Source: DASQPR01 sp963831705 (GTDB lineage Bacteria; Actinomycetota; Actinomycetes; Mycobacteriales; Micromonosporaceae). Taken from it: a stretch of DNA of 64,000 bases. The position numbers were made by a program, and so were the translations under genes. The notes under the pieces are model-generated. The model worked only from the letters and a program-made list of their open reading frames with translations. It was not told the origin of the DNA and did not search any database. Of this stretch, positions 35,169 to 44,620 are shown piece after piece. The stretch covers positions 62,001 through 126,000 of the forward strand of contig CAWHRE010000001.1 of assembly GCA_963831705.1 (NCBI GenBank). The letters are read 5' to 3'. How positions within the stretch are numbered: the first letter of the stretch is position 1; each line of letters starts with the position of its first letter.

Positions 35169-36149
35169 GTGTTGATCCTGCTACGGCGCCTCGGGTTCTA
35201 CGTCGTGACCGCGTTCATCGCTGTGACGCTCGACTTCCTGATCCCGCACCTCATCCCGGGCAACCCGGTCGAGGCCGTGATCGCGAGCAAGGCCGGCGCG
35301 ATCCCGCCGCAGGCCACCGCGAGCCTGTACGCGCAGTTCGGCATCAAGCAGAACGAGGGCCTCTGGGGCCAATATCTGCACTACTGGAACACGCTCCTGC
35401 ACGGCAACCTCGGCCTGTCGATCTCGCAGTACCCGGCGCCGGTCACGACCGTCATCAAGAGCGCGATCTTCTGGACCATCCTGCTGGTCGGTGCGGCCAC
35501 CGTGGTCAGCTTCATCCTCGGTACCGTGATCGGTGCGATCGCGGCCTGGCGCCGTGGCACGTGGATTGACGGTGTCCTGCCGGTCAGCACGTTCTTCCAG
35601 GCGATGCCGTACTTCTTCCTGGCCACGCTGCTTCTGCTGTTCTTCTCCACCGACCTGGGCTGGTTCCCTGATCACGGCGGGTACGAGTTCGAGAACACGA
35701 CGATCGGCTTCAACGGACCGTTCCTCGCCGACGCGTTCAAACATGCGATCCTGCCGGCCGTCACCATCATCGGCGCCTCGCTCGCGGGCTGGATCGTCGG
35801 TATGCGCAACATGATGGTCACCGTGCGAGACGAGGACTACGTGCTGCTCGCCGAGGCCGAGATGCTTCCGCAGCGCCGGGTCATCTGGTACGCCGCCCGC
35901 AACGCGATCCTGCCGTCGGTATCGAGCTTCGCACTCGCGCTGAGCTTCGTCGTCACCGGTTCGCTGCTCACCGAGATCGTGTTCTCCTATCCCGGCATCG
36001 GCGACGTGCTCTACCAGGCCGTCCTCGGTGAGGACTATCCGCTGATCCAGGGCATCTTCCTGATCATCACATTCGTCGTGCTCGGCGCGAACCTGCTCGC
36101 CGACATCGCGTACGTGTTCCTCGACCCTCGCGCCCGGCAGGAGGCCTAG
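35169..36149 (+). CDS. Opp/Dpp-type ABC permease, first subunit
   Basis: A 326-residue inner-membrane permease of the DppB/OppB type. It starts with RRLGFYVVTAFIAVTLDFLIPHLIPGNPVEA (first helix) and has about six helices; the ATPase-contact loop lies near YVLLAEAEMLPQRR (about 220), and LTEIVFSYPGIGDVLYQAV near 275 is typical. It is the first gene of the operon after the CebR-like operators. Although the family is named for peptides, close relatives import cello-oligosaccharides (for example the Cbt systems of Thermotoga), and the operators and GH1 gene here favour that. The start is GTG. Confidence 0.92.
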   Translation: MLILLRRLGFYVVTAFIAVTLDFLIPHLIPGNPVEAVIASKAGAIPPQATASLYAQFGIKQNEGLWGQYLHYWNTLLHGNLGLSISQYPAPVTTVIKSAIFWTILLVGAATVVSFILGTVIGAIAAWRRGTWIDGVLPVSTFFQAMPYFFLATLLLLFFSTDLGWFPDHGGYEFENTTIGFNGPFLADAFKHAILPAVTIIGASLAGWIVGMRNMMVTVRDEDYVLLAEAEMLPQRRVIWYAARNAILPSVSSFALALSFVVTGSLLTEIVFSYPGIGDVLYQAVLGEDYPLIQGIFLIITFVVLGANLLADIAYVFLDPRARQEA

Positions 36150-36151
36150 TC

Positions 36152-37162
36152 ATGACCGCTACCGCCGTCGATTTGGCCGTCGCGCCAGTCGCCCCCGTCA
36201 AACGGAAACGGATCGCGTTCCCGAAGTCTCCGAAGATCCGGGTCGGCCTGATCCTGCTCGCCATCTTCGTGATCCTGGCGATCATCGGTCCGTGGATCGC
36301 GCCGTACGACCCGGGCCAGATCGTGCTGTCCACCACGCAGGACCCGAGCGCCCATCACTGGCTCGGCCAGACCCAGCTCGGTCAGGACATCTGGTCACAG
36401 CTGCTGGCCGGTACGCGCCCGGTGATCCTGGTGTCTTTCCTGGCCGGGGCGATCGCGACGATCCTGTCCATCGTCATCGGCATCACCGCCGGTTACCTCG
36501 GTGGATGGGTCGACGAACTGCTGTCCATGCTCGCGAACGTATTCCTCGTGCTGCCGGCGTTGCCGCTGCTGATCGTCGTCGGCAGCTTCCTGCCGAAGGG
36601 CGAGAGCGCGAACAACCTACTGATCGGCGTCGTCATCGCGCTGACCGGGTGGGCTTGGGGCGCCCGCGTCCTGCGTGCGCAGTCGCTGTCGCTGCGCAAC
36701 CGGGACTTCGTCGAGGCCGCGCGGATCTCCGGCGAAGGCACCTGGCGAATCATCATCTTCGAGATGGTGCCGAACCTGATCGCGATCCTCGCCGCATCGT
36801 TCCTGTTCACGGTGCTCTACGCGATCGGCACGTATGTCGCGCTCGGCTTCCTCGGGGTGCTCAACCCGGCAGTCAACCACAGTTGGGGGTCGATTCTGTT
36901 CGACGCGACTCAGGGTCAGGCGGTCGCGTCGAACCAGTGGTGGTGGTACGTCCCACCCGGCCTCTGCATCGCGCTGCTCGGCACCAGCCTCGCACTCATC
37001 AACTTCGGGATCGACGAGTTCATCAACCCCCGCCTGCGCGCGGCCGGACTCACCCGTAAGGCCGCGAAGCGCGCGGGCGTCAGTCGCCGCCCGCAGCTCG
37101 GCTTCACGCCGGTGCGCAAGTCAAAACCAGCAGACGTTGACGGTACGGGGGTCGGTGCATGA
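36152..37162 (+). CDS. Opp/Dpp-type ABC permease, second subunit
   Basis: A 336-residue DppC/OppC-type permease. The first helix lies about 30-48 (VGLILLAIFVILAIIGPWIAPYDPG), with the typical HWLGQTQLGQDIWSQLL near 70 and the ATPase-contact loop RNRDFVEAARISGEG near 185. It ends with a longer, basic tail (about 295-336). Two bases separate it from the first permease, and its stop overlaps the next gene. Confidence 0.92.
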   Translation: MTATAVDLAVAPVAPVKRKRIAFPKSPKIRVGLILLAIFVILAIIGPWIAPYDPGQIVLSTTQDPSAHHWLGQTQLGQDIWSQLLAGTRPVILVSFLAGAIATILSIVIGITAGYLGGWVDELLSMLANVFLVLPALPLLIVVGSFLPKGESANNLLIGVVIALTGWAWGARVLRAQSLSLRNRDFVEAARISGEGTWRIIIFEMVPNLIAILAASFLFTVLYAIGTYVALGFLGVLNPAVNHSWGSILFDATQGQAVASNQWWWYVPPGLCIALLGTSLALINFGIDEFINPRLRAAGLTRKAAKRAGVSRRPQLGFTPVRKSKPADVDGTGVGA

Positions 37163-38250
37163 ACACGTTCGAGATGAAAACGGCACCGGCCGAGAAGACC
37201 GGCATCGCGTTGGAGATCGTGGGACTGTCGGTCGACTACGGCATCGGCGACAACGCCGTACATGCGGTGGCCGACGTCGACCTCACGATCCGGCGCGGCG
37301 AGGTGATCGGCATCGCAGGCGAGAGCGGAAGTGGCAAGTCCACGCTCGCGTACGCGGTGACCCGCCTGCTCCGCGACCCGGGCATCATCGTCGGCGGCGA
37401 CGCCACTTTCTACTCGTACCCCAGCGGTGGCGGAGCGCCGTCCGAGGTAGACCTGTTGTCGCCGGACAAGGGCGTGATGCGGGCGGTTCGCTGGTCCGAG
37501 ATCGCGGTCGTGTTCCAGAGCGCGCTCAACGCGCTGAATCCGGTCATGAAGATCGGGACACTGATCGACGACGTGCTGCGGGCCCACGAACGCGAGATGT
37601 CTCGTGGCGAGCGCCGCAAGCGAGCCGAGGAACTTCTCAATCTCGTCGGCATCACCGCCGACCGGTTGCGCAGCTATCCACACGAGTTGTCCGGCGGTAT
37701 GCGCCAGCGCGTGATGATCGCGCTCGCGATCGCGCTCAACCCGCAGCTGCTCATCATGGACGAGCCGACCACGGCACTGGATGTGGTGATCCAGCGCGAG
37801 ATCCTGGAACAGCTGATGGATCTGCGGGAACAGTTCGGCTTCACGATCGTGTTCATCACGCACGACCTGTCGCTGCTGATCGAGATTGCGGACACGATCG
37901 CGGTCATGTATGCCGGACAGCTCGTCGAGAAGGCGCCCGCGCGGGAGTTGTTCCGGGCGCCCCGGCACCCGTACACCCAGGGGTTGTTGAGCTCTTTCCC
38001 CAGCCTGCACGGACCGCGCGTGGCGATGACCGGTATCGCCGGGTCGCCACCCGATCTTCGGCACGTGCCGAGCGGATGCCCGTTCCATCCGCGGTGCGCG
38101 CACGCGATGCCGGAGTGCACGACCGATGTACCGCCCCGGCTGGTCGAGGGCAAGCGGGAAGTGCGGTGCTGGCTGCATGACGGTGCCCACGTCGTCCCGG
38201 TAGAGCTGTCCAAGAAGCCGGAACTCGTCTCGACCGAGGTGACCGTATGA
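37159..38250 (+). CDS. Opp/Dpp-type ABC ATPase, D subunit
   Basis: A 363-residue ATPase with Walker A GESGSGKST near 55, signature ELSGGMRQRV near 175, Walker B LLIMDEPTTALD near 195 and switch His ITHD. The C-terminal oligopeptide/dipeptide-type domain carries CPFHPRC plus later Cys residues, as in DppD-like ATPases that can bind an iron-sulfur cluster. Starts in an ATGA overlap. Confidence 0.93.
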   Translation: MNTFEMKTAPAEKTGIALEIVGLSVDYGIGDNAVHAVADVDLTIRRGEVIGIAGESGSGKSTLAYAVTRLLRDPGIIVGGDATFYSYPSGGGAPSEVDLLSPDKGVMRAVRWSEIAVVFQSALNALNPVMKIGTLIDDVLRAHEREMSRGERRKRAEELLNLVGITADRLRSYPHELSGGMRQRVMIALAIALNPQLLIMDEPTTALDVVIQREILEQLMDLREQFGFTIVFITHDLSLLIEIADTIAVMYAGQLVEKAPARELFRAPRHPYTQGLLSSFPSLHGPRVAMTGIAGSPPDLRHVPSGCPFHPRCAHAMPECTTDVPPRLVEGKREVRCWLHDGAHVVPVELSKKPELVSTEVTV

Positions 38251-39275
38251 CCGCGCCGACTCAAGCTACGCCGACGCAAACCGCGCCGGTTCCGACCGCG
38301 CCGATCCTCACCGCGAAGGACCTGACCAAGCAGTACCGGGTCCGGACCACGCGATTCGGGCGGCCGAGCATAGTGCACGCGGCCGAGGGCATTTCGCTCG
38401 ATCTGCACGCGGGCCGGGTGACCGCGGTGGTCGGCGAGAGCGGCTCCGGCAAGTCGACCGTCTCCCGGCTGCTCGCTCGGACCACCACGCCGACCGGCGG
38501 CGACCTGCTGCTCGACGGCGTACCGGTGACCGGCAAGGTCGGCCGCGACTACCGGGCGCAGGTGCAGCTCGTGCTGCAGGACCCGTTCGCGTCACTGAAC
38601 CCGGTGCACGACGTCCGCTACATTCTCGGACGCCCACTGAAGATCCACGGATACGCCGGCGCGGACATCGAGGAGTCGATCCTCGATCTGCTGCGCCGGG
38701 TCGCGCTCGAACCCGCCGAGCAGTTCATCGACAAGTATCCGCATGAGTTGTCCGGCGGTCAGCGTCAGCGCGTTGCGATCGCGCGGGCGCTGGCTGTCCG
38801 GCCGAAGGTTCTGCTCGCCGATGAACCCGTCTCGATGCTCGACGTGTCGATCCGGCTCGGTGTGCTGAACCTGCTGGCCGATCTGCGCGACCGGGACGGC
38901 CTCGCGATCCTCTACGTCACACATGACATCGCATCCGCACGCTATCTCGCGGACACGATCGTCGTCATGTACGCCGGCGAGATCGTCGAATCCGGACCAG
39001 CCCAGCAGGTCACCGACCAGCCGACCCACCCCTACACCCAATTGCTGCTGTCCGCCGCGCCTGACCCTCATGGCTCGACCCAGCGGCTGGGGGAGCGCGG
39101 TGCGCCGCCGTCGCTCGTCGCACCACCGAGCGGCTGCCGGTTCCACCCGCGCTGCCCGTTTGCCATGCCTGTCTGCTCGACCGAGGCGCCACCGTCCTTC
39201 CCGGTGGCCGACGGTCATGCCAGCGCATGCTGGCTCCACTCGCCTGACTCATCCGCACCCAAGGAGGCTGCCTGA
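38247..39275 (+). CDS. Opp/Dpp-type ABC ATPase, F subunit
   Basis: A 342-residue ATPase partnering the preceding one. Walker A GESGSGKST near 67, a Q-loop VLQDPFASLNPV near 112, signature ELSGGQRQRV near 168, Walker B LLADEPVSMLD and switch His VTHD. The C-terminal region again has CRFHPRCPFAMPVC. Starts in an ATGA overlap with the D subunit; a hairpin follows before the binding-protein gene. Confidence 0.93.
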   Translation: MTAPTQATPTQTAPVPTAPILTAKDLTKQYRVRTTRFGRPSIVHAAEGISLDLHAGRVTAVVGESGSGKSTVSRLLARTTTPTGGDLLLDGVPVTGKVGRDYRAQVQLVLQDPFASLNPVHDVRYILGRPLKIHGYAGADIEESILDLLRRVALEPAEQFIDKYPHELSGGQRQRVAIARALAVRPKVLLADEPVSMLDVSIRLGVLNLLADLRDRDGLAILYVTHDIASARYLADTIVVMYAGEIVESGPAQQVTDQPTHPYTQLLLSAAPDPHGSTQRLGERGAPPSLVAPPSGCRFHPRCPFAMPVCSTEAPPSFPVADGHASACWLHSPDSSAPKEAA

Positions 39276-39283
39276 GACAAGCA

Positions 39284-39311
39284 GAGCAGGCCGGCGGCAA
39301 CCAGCCTGCTC
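39284..39311 (+). terminator. Hairpin between ATPase and binding-protein genes
   Basis: Perfect arms GAGCAGGC / GCCTGCTC with a 12-base loop in the 106-base gap. It may stabilise or attenuate the transcript so that binding protein is made at a different level from the rest. Confidence 0.4.
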
Positions 39312-39381
39312 CTCGCCGTACCGCATCCCTATCCCTCGGACCTGTCGGCGTAGGCCGACCATACCCTTTCGGGAGTCGACA

Positions 39382-41043
39382 ATGTTTCGCAAGACCTTCG
39401 CCGGACTTGCCGCGGTAGGCATGGTGACGCTTGGCGTCGCCGCCTGCTCAAGCTCGAAGTCCAGCACCCCGGGCGCAGCTGCGCCGAGCGGTCACACGCT
39501 GGTTGTGGAGAACAACCCGCAACCGACGTTCACCGACACGTTCAACCCGTTCGCGGCGACCAGCACCGGCAAGAGCCAGAACGCCGAGGCACTGTTCTAC
39601 GAGCCGCTGATGCAGTTCAACAACACGAAGGCCGGCACCACGTACCCGTGGCTGGCGCAGAGCTTCACCTGGAACTCCGACGGCACCGCGATCACGTTCG
39701 CGCTGCGTGACGGCGTGAAGTGGAGCGATGGCCAGGCGTTCTCGGCCGACGATGTTGCCTACACGTTCAGCGAGATGCAGAACAACAAGGCGCTGAACTA
39801 CAACGGCCTGCCGATCACCGGCGTGACCACCAGCGGCTCCAACGTGACGATCACGTTCTCGTCGCCGGAGTACACGAACATCTACGCGATCGCCGGTCAG
39901 ACCTGGATCGTGCCGAAGCACATCTGGAGCCAGCAGGCCGACCCGTCCACGTTCACCGACCCGACGCCGATCGGCACCGGCCCGTACGTGATGGACAAGT
40001 TCACCGCGCAGGGCTTCACGCTCAAGGCCAACCCGAACTACTGGGGCGGCGCGCCGAAGGTCACGAAGGTGAGCTTCCCGGCGTTCGCGTCGAACACGGT
40101 CGCGTTGAACGCGCTGCAGCAGGGCGAGATCGACTACGCCGGCAACGACATCGACAAGATCCAGGACAACTTCGTTGCCAAGGACCCGACGCACAACCAC
40201 TACTACTTCCCGGCGACCAACACGGTGGTGCTGATCCCGAACGTCACGAAGTGGCCGTTCAACCAGCAGGCCGTACGCCTCGCGGTCAGTGCCGGCATCA
40301 ACCGCCAGCAGCTGTCCACCCAGGGTGAGACCGGGTACGAGCCGGTCGCGACGTCGTCCAGTGGCCTGCTGCTGCCGAACTTCACGTCGAACGTGCCCGC
40401 ATCCCTCGCGAACGACCTCCAGGCCGCTCCGGCTGCCGACAAGGTCACCTCGATCATGACCGGGGCCGGCTTCGCGAAGGACTCGGCCGGTTTCTGGGCC
40501 AAGGGTGGCCAGGAAGTGAAGTTCAACGTGGAGGACCCGACGTCCTACACCGACTACTTCGCCGACGCGCAGATCATCTCGCAGACGCTCAAGCCGCTCG
40601 GTTTCAACGTAACGGTCGACGGCGTCACGCCGGACCAGTGGAACAACGACCTCTCCGCCGGTACGTTCTCCTCCGCGATCCACTGGGGCGCGGGCGGACC
40701 GACGGCGTTCAGCCAGTACGACGGATGGCTGGACAACAACCTGGTCAGCGGCGCTACCGCGTCGGGCGACCAGGGTCGCTGGAACGACCCGGCAACGCAG
40801 GACGCACTGAAGGCGTTCGCGGCGGCGGCCACTCCTGACGCACAGCAGACGGCCATCAACACGCTCGCGAACATCATCTCCACGCAGGCACCGGTGATCC
40901 CGCTGCTCTACGGTGCGGGCTGGTTCGAATACACCACGAAGAACTTCACCGGCTGGCCGACCGCGGACAACTCCTACGTCGACCCGTCCCCGAACTCGGC
41001 CAACATCGAGTACGTAATCCTCCACCTGACCCCGGTCAGCTAG
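39382..41043 (+). CDS. Opp/Dpp-type substrate-binding lipoprotein
   Basis: A 553-residue family-5 solute-binding protein. The signal peptide ends in a lipobox L-G-V-A-A-C with the lipidated Cys near 22, then a Ser/Pro-rich linker. The family-5 region FALRDGVKWSDGQAFSADDVAYTF near 110-133 is clear. It would capture the transported oligosaccharide (probably a beta-glucoside, by context) outside the cell. The codon use is very regular and GC-biased, as in well-expressed genes. GGGAG precedes the ATG. Confidence 0.92.
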   Translation: MFRKTFAGLAAVGMVTLGVAACSSSKSSTPGAAAPSGHTLVVENNPQPTFTDTFNPFAATSTGKSQNAEALFYEPLMQFNNTKAGTTYPWLAQSFTWNSDGTAITFALRDGVKWSDGQAFSADDVAYTFSEMQNNKALNYNGLPITGVTTSGSNVTITFSSPEYTNIYAIAGQTWIVPKHIWSQQADPSTFTDPTPIGTGPYVMDKFTAQGFTLKANPNYWGGAPKVTKVSFPAFASNTVALNALQQGEIDYAGNDIDKIQDNFVAKDPTHNHYYFPATNTVVLIPNVTKWPFNQQAVRLAVSAGINRQQLSTQGETGYEPVATSSSGLLLPNFTSNVPASLANDLQAAPAADKVTSIMTGAGFAKDSAGFWAKGGQEVKFNVEDPTSYTDYFADAQIISQTLKPLGFNVTVDGVTPDQWNNDLSAGTFSSAIHWGAGGPTAFSQYDGWLDNNLVSGATASGDQGRWNDPATQDALKAFAAAATPDAQQTAINTLANIISTQAPVIPLLYGAGWFEYTTKNFTGWPTADNSYVDPSPNSANIEYVILHLTPVS

Positions 41044-41051
41044 TAGTTCTC

Positions 41052-41065
41052 GGGGTTTCAACCCC
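41052..41065 (+). terminator. Short hairpin after the binding-protein gene
   Basis: GGGGTT-TC-AACCCC, a perfect 6-bp stem eight bases after the stop, directly followed by the family-1 palindrome. Together they probably end or trim the transporter transcript. Confidence 0.45.
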
Positions 41066-41067
41066 CT

Positions 41068-41130
41068 AGTTGATCCTGGAGTTAGTTAACGCATCGACGG
41101 CATGTCGTTCTACTAACTCCAGGATCAACT
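41068..41130. repeat. 63-bp palindrome, family 1, copy B
   Basis: Same arms as copy A (19 of 20 pairs here) and almost the same loop, AACGCATCGACGGC onward. It lies between the transporter operon and the beta-glucosidase gene. Confidence 0.88.
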
Positions 41131-41207
41131 TCTCCCTCGACGTTTTGCGGCCGCGCGGTGAGACCCCGGCCGGGCGTCAGCCTGCCAACTTCCTGTGCGG
41201 AGGCACC

Positions 41208-42623
41208 ATGCACGCAACACAAGCAACGGATGCGCGAGCCGGTCGGCTCACGTTCCCGTCCAGCTTTATCTGGGGTACGGCGACCGCGGCCTACCAGATC
41301 GAGGGCGCGGCCACCGAGGACGGCCGCGCTCCTTCGATCTGGGACACGTTCAGTCATACGCCGGGCCTGGTCGCCAACGGTGACACCGGCGACGTCGCGG
41401 CGGACCACTACCACCGGTACGCGAGCGACATCGCTCTGATGTCCGGGCTCGGCGTCGGCGCCTACCGGTTCTCGGCGGCGTGGCCACGCATCGGCGTCAC
41501 GTCGGTCAATCCGGCCGGCGTCGACTTCTACGACCGGCTCGTGGACCAGCTCCTCAAGGCCGGGATTACACCGATTCTCACGCTCTACCACTGGGACCTG
41601 CCGCAATCTCTGCAGGACGTCGGCGGCTGGACGAACCGTGACACCGCCTATCGATTCGCCGAGTACGCATCGGTCATGGGTACCGCCCTCGGCGACCGCG
41701 TTCCACTGTGGACGACGCTGAACGAACCGTGGTGCTCGGCATTCCTGGGGTACGGATCCGGTGCGCATGCGCCCGGTCACACCGACGGTGCCGAAGCCTT
41801 GACGGCCGTACATCATCTTCTGCTCGCACACGGCCTCGCCACCACGGCGCTACGCGATGTTCTGCCGTCCACCGGCCAGATCGGGATCACGGTGAACCCG
41901 GTCGTGGCCCGGCCGGCCAGCGTGTCGCCGGAGGATGCCGCGGCCACCCGCAAGGTCGACGGCTTGCAGAACCGCGTCTGGCTCGACCCGCTGTTCCGGG
42001 GCGAGTACCCGGAGGACGTCGTCGCGTTCACGTCGGGTGTCACCGACTGGTCGTACGTGCGGGACGGTGACCTGGAGATCATCTCCCAGCCGCTCGATCT
42101 GCTCGGCGTGAACTACTACAACCCGGTGCTCGTCGCGCACTTCGACGGTCTCGGCGAGCGGGCGCGTGCGGACGGCCATGGCAAGGGCGGCGGGAGCGCC
42201 TGGCCGGGCTGCGACGACGTGCAGTTCCTGGAACTACCCGGGGTACGCACGGAGATGGGTTGGCCGATCGACGCGAGCGGGCTGCACGAGCTGCTCGCCC
42301 GGCTGTCCAACGACTACGGTATGCCGATGATGGTGACGGAGAACGGCGCCGCGTTCGCCGACACGGTCACCGAAGACGGACTCGTCCACGATCCGCAGCG
42401 GGTTGCGTACCTGCAGGAGCACCTCGCCGCCGTACACGCGGCGATCTCCGACGGTATCGACGTCCGCGGCTACATGGTGTGGTCGCTGCTGGACAACTTC
42501 GAGTGGGCGTACGGGTACGAGAAGCGGTTCGGCATCACGTACGTCGACTTCGCGACGCAGCAGCGGATCGTGAAGGACAGCGGGCGCTTCTACCAGCAAG
42601 CCGTACGCGACAACGGCTTCTGA
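41208..42623 (+). CDS. GH1 beta-glucosidase
   Basis: A 471-residue GH1 retaining glycosidase. The acid/base is Glu173 in TLNEP and the nucleophile is Glu378 in VTENG. The start SFIWGTATAAYQIEGA is the classic GH1 N-terminus, and the end FGITYVDF is typical. There is no signal peptide, so it splits imported beta-glucosides such as cellobiose inside the cell, matching the CebR-like operators and the transporter upstream. GGAGG lies five bases before the ATG. No CebR box of its own is visible. Confidence 0.95.
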   Translation: MHATQATDARAGRLTFPSSFIWGTATAAYQIEGAATEDGRAPSIWDTFSHTPGLVANGDTGDVAADHYHRYASDIALMSGLGVGAYRFSAAWPRIGVTSVNPAGVDFYDRLVDQLLKAGITPILTLYHWDLPQSLQDVGGWTNRDTAYRFAEYASVMGTALGDRVPLWTTLNEPWCSAFLGYGSGAHAPGHTDGAEALTAVHHLLLAHGLATTALRDVLPSTGQIGITVNPVVARPASVSPEDAAATRKVDGLQNRVWLDPLFRGEYPEDVVAFTSGVTDWSYVRDGDLEIISQPLDLLGVNYYNPVLVAHFDGLGERARADGHGKGGGSAWPGCDDVQFLELPGVRTEMGWPIDASGLHELLARLSNDYGMPMMVTENGAAFADTVTEDGLVHDPQRVAYLQEHLAAVHAAISDGIDVRGYMVWSLLDNFEWAYGYEKRFGITYVDFATQQRIVKDSGRFYQQAVRDNGF

Positions 42624-42650
42624 TCAGTCCTTCGGGGTGGTGCCGACGAG

Positions 42651-42689
42651 GGCTGTGCCGACCAGGTCGACGACCTTGTCGGCGCAGCC
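42651..42689. terminator. Long hairpin between convergent genes
   Basis: 18-bp arms starting GGCTGTGCCGACCAGGTC, with 16 matches, around a 3-base loop. It lies in the 141-base gap between beta-glucosidase and the GH18-like gene. Confidence 0.6.
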
Positions 42690-42722
42690 CCAGGCATCCG
42701 ACGACGGTACGCGGCCTCGAAG

Positions 42723-42751
42723 AGGGGCCACGGCCAGGCACCGTGACCCCT
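42723..42751. terminator. Second hairpin between convergent genes
   Basis: Arms AGGGGCCACGG and CCGTGACCCCT (10 of 11 pairs), loop of 7 bases, just after the stop of the minus-strand GH18-like gene; likely its terminator. Confidence 0.55.
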
Positions 42752-42764
42752 CAGTCTCCGGGTT

Positions 42765-44510
42765 CTACTGCGCTACGAGCGATACGTTGTCGGCGTAGCC
42801 GGTGCCGCTCTGCTGCTTGTACGCCTGAATCCGGATCGTCACGCTGCCGGACGAGTCGGTCGTGACCACGCCGCTGTACTGCGCATAGGCCGATCCGACC
42901 GAACTGGCGCCGCTGAGATCAGTGGCTCCTTGATCGAGCGTGATCGTGATCGGGCTGCTGCCGCCGGCCAGTTCGGCACTGAACGTGTACGAGTGACTGG
43001 GCGTCAGACCGGTGATGGTCTGCTGGCAGTACGCGGTCACCGTGGCGGTCGGGGTCAGCGCGAGGCTGCTCGTTCCGGCGTACGGGTTCGTGGTCGATGC
43101 AGCCGTGCCGGACGTGCAGGTCCACGGCGACAGCGTGCTTTCGAAGCCGGGATTGTTGGCCGTACCGAGCACATTGGTGCCGCCACCGCCCGTACCGCCG
43201 CCGCCGGTGCCGCCGCCGCCACCCGGGTTGGTCGGCCCGGCGCCGCCGGTGTGCTGGTAGCTCGGCAGGTTCGCGGCCAGGTAACGCAGCACCGCGGTCG
43301 GTGCCGATGCGGGCTGGACGTCGAAGCTGGTACCGGTCGCGTGGGTGTAGACGTTGTTGGGACGGCCGACGCCGGTCCAGACGCCGAAGTCCCAGATGTC
43401 GGTGCCGACGAACAGCGTGTCGGTGTTGGCGACGACAGCGTCGATCGCCTGGACCGCCGCCTTGGTGTAGTCGAGCATGCCGTTGGCGTCCGTGCTGTCG
43501 CCCGCTGCGGCCTTCGTGCATGGGGAGCCGAAGCAGTCCACGAACTCGTGGTCCGATGAGGCGGCGGGGATGCCGAACGCGTACGAGATGCCGAGCTGGT
43601 CGGCGTACCACGCGGTGGTGTTGACCGCCGACTTCACCAGCGCCGGGTAGTCGGCCGCGCCGGTGCCGGTGCCGTTCTGCACGCCGGGCCCGTTACTGCC
43701 GAGGTCGTAGAGCGATGCGATGAAGTAACCATCACCATGCAGGAGAGTCGCGATCTCGGGGCCGTCGGTGGCGAGAGCACCACCGAACGCGAACACCGAG
43801 AAGTAGCGGCCGCTCGGGTGGGCGGTGTCCACGCAGCCATAAGTCGCGGATGCGAAGTCGGTGTTGATTTCCGAGTAGAACGCCTGTTGACCGGTGCTTT
43901 CGGCGTTGAACGGCTCGTAGTCGAACTGGATTCCGGAGACGTTATCGTCGGCGCACACCTCGTCGGCGATCTCGTCGGCGAACGCACCCGCCTTCGCCGT
44001 GGTCATCGCGTCGATGTTGCCGGTCCCGGGTGTGCCGTCGATGATCGGGGAGATCGAGATCGGGGTCGCACTGGCGTTCGCGAGCTGGGGGCCCTGATCG
44101 AGCGCCGCCCAATACGCTGCGGTGTCCCAGATCCCGTTGTCCTTGCCGCTGCCGTCGTAGTAGGTGCCGTCGTCGATGGCGCGGGGGTTGGCGCCGCCGG
44201 CGTAGGTCTCGATGTCGGTGCCGTAGTTGTAGATCTGCGTGATCTTGTTGGTGGCGCCGGCTGCCGCGTTGTATCCGAGGATGGACTGCGCCCAGACGCC
44301 GGTTCCGGCCGCGCCGTCATAGATCCACGCGCTGTTCGCGTGGGGGATGACGCTGGTCGAGGCTGCTGCGGCACCGGTGGCCTGGAAGTAGACGAGGGCG
44401 CCGGATCCGAGGACCAGTGCCGCTGCGGCCACGCCGATCCGTCCACGCCGCGAAGCCGCACGTGAAGCCAGGCGCAACACAGCCGAACCTTTCCGATCGT
44501 TGGTGGACAT
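42765..44510 (-). CDS. Secreted GH18-like chitinase with C-terminal carbohydrate-binding domain
   Basis: A 581-residue exported protein. A signal peptide covers about 1-50 (basic stretch, then VAAAALVLGSGALVYF). The catalytic domain (about 55-415) has the GH18-type beta-4 strand G-I-Q-F-D-Y-E-P-F-N with the presumed acid Glu199; the full DXXDXDXE motif is not perfect, so the GH family is likely rather than sure. A Gly-rich linker (about 420-440) leads to a jelly-roll domain (about 450-581) like CBM4/9 types. It would attack insoluble polysaccharide outside the cell. The ATG at 44510 is preferred over a GTG three codons earlier. Confidence 0.75.
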   Translation of the reverse strand: MSTNDRKGSAVLRLASRAASRRGRIGVAAAALVLGSGALVYFQATGAAAASTSVIPHANSAWIYDGAAGTGVWAQSILGYNAAAGATNKITQIYNYGTDIETYAGGANPRAIDDGTYYDGSGKDNGIWDTAAYWAALDQGPQLANASATPISISPIIDGTPGTGNIDAMTTAKAGAFADEIADEVCADDNVSGIQFDYEPFNAESTGQQAFYSEINTDFASATYGCVDTAHPSGRYFSVFAFGGALATDGPEIATLLHGDGYFIASLYDLGSNGPGVQNGTGTGAADYPALVKSAVNTTAWYADQLGISYAFGIPAASSDHEFVDCFGSPCTKAAAGDSTDANGMLDYTKAAVQAIDAVVANTDTLFVGTDIWDFGVWTGVGRPNNVYTHATGTSFDVQPASAPTAVLRYLAANLPSYQHTGGAGPTNPGGGGGTGGGGTGGGGTNVLGTANNPGFESTLSPWTCTSGTAASTTNPYAGTSSLALTPTATVTAYCQQTITGLTPSHSYTFSAELAGGSSPITITLDQGATDLSGASSVGSAYAQYSGVVTTDSSGSVTIRIQAYKQQSGTGYADNVSLVAQ

Positions 44511-44620
44511 CGTTCTCACTTTCGATCCCGACCCGAGTGCCTGGAAAACGGATCTGATTGATATTAAGCGAAAAGTTAGTCATACGATCATTAACTGTCA
44601 ATGGCCAATCAATATTGAGA

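Noticed and set aside
39448..41061. 537-codon open frame on the minus strand
   Set aside because: Antisense shadow of the Opp-type binding protein; composition is RVDGLE-rich with no recognisable motif.
41044..41207. A CebR box directly before the beta-glucosidase
   Set aside because: No TGGGAGCGCTCCCA-like sequence is present; the gap holds only a hairpin, the family-1 palindrome and the ribosome site.
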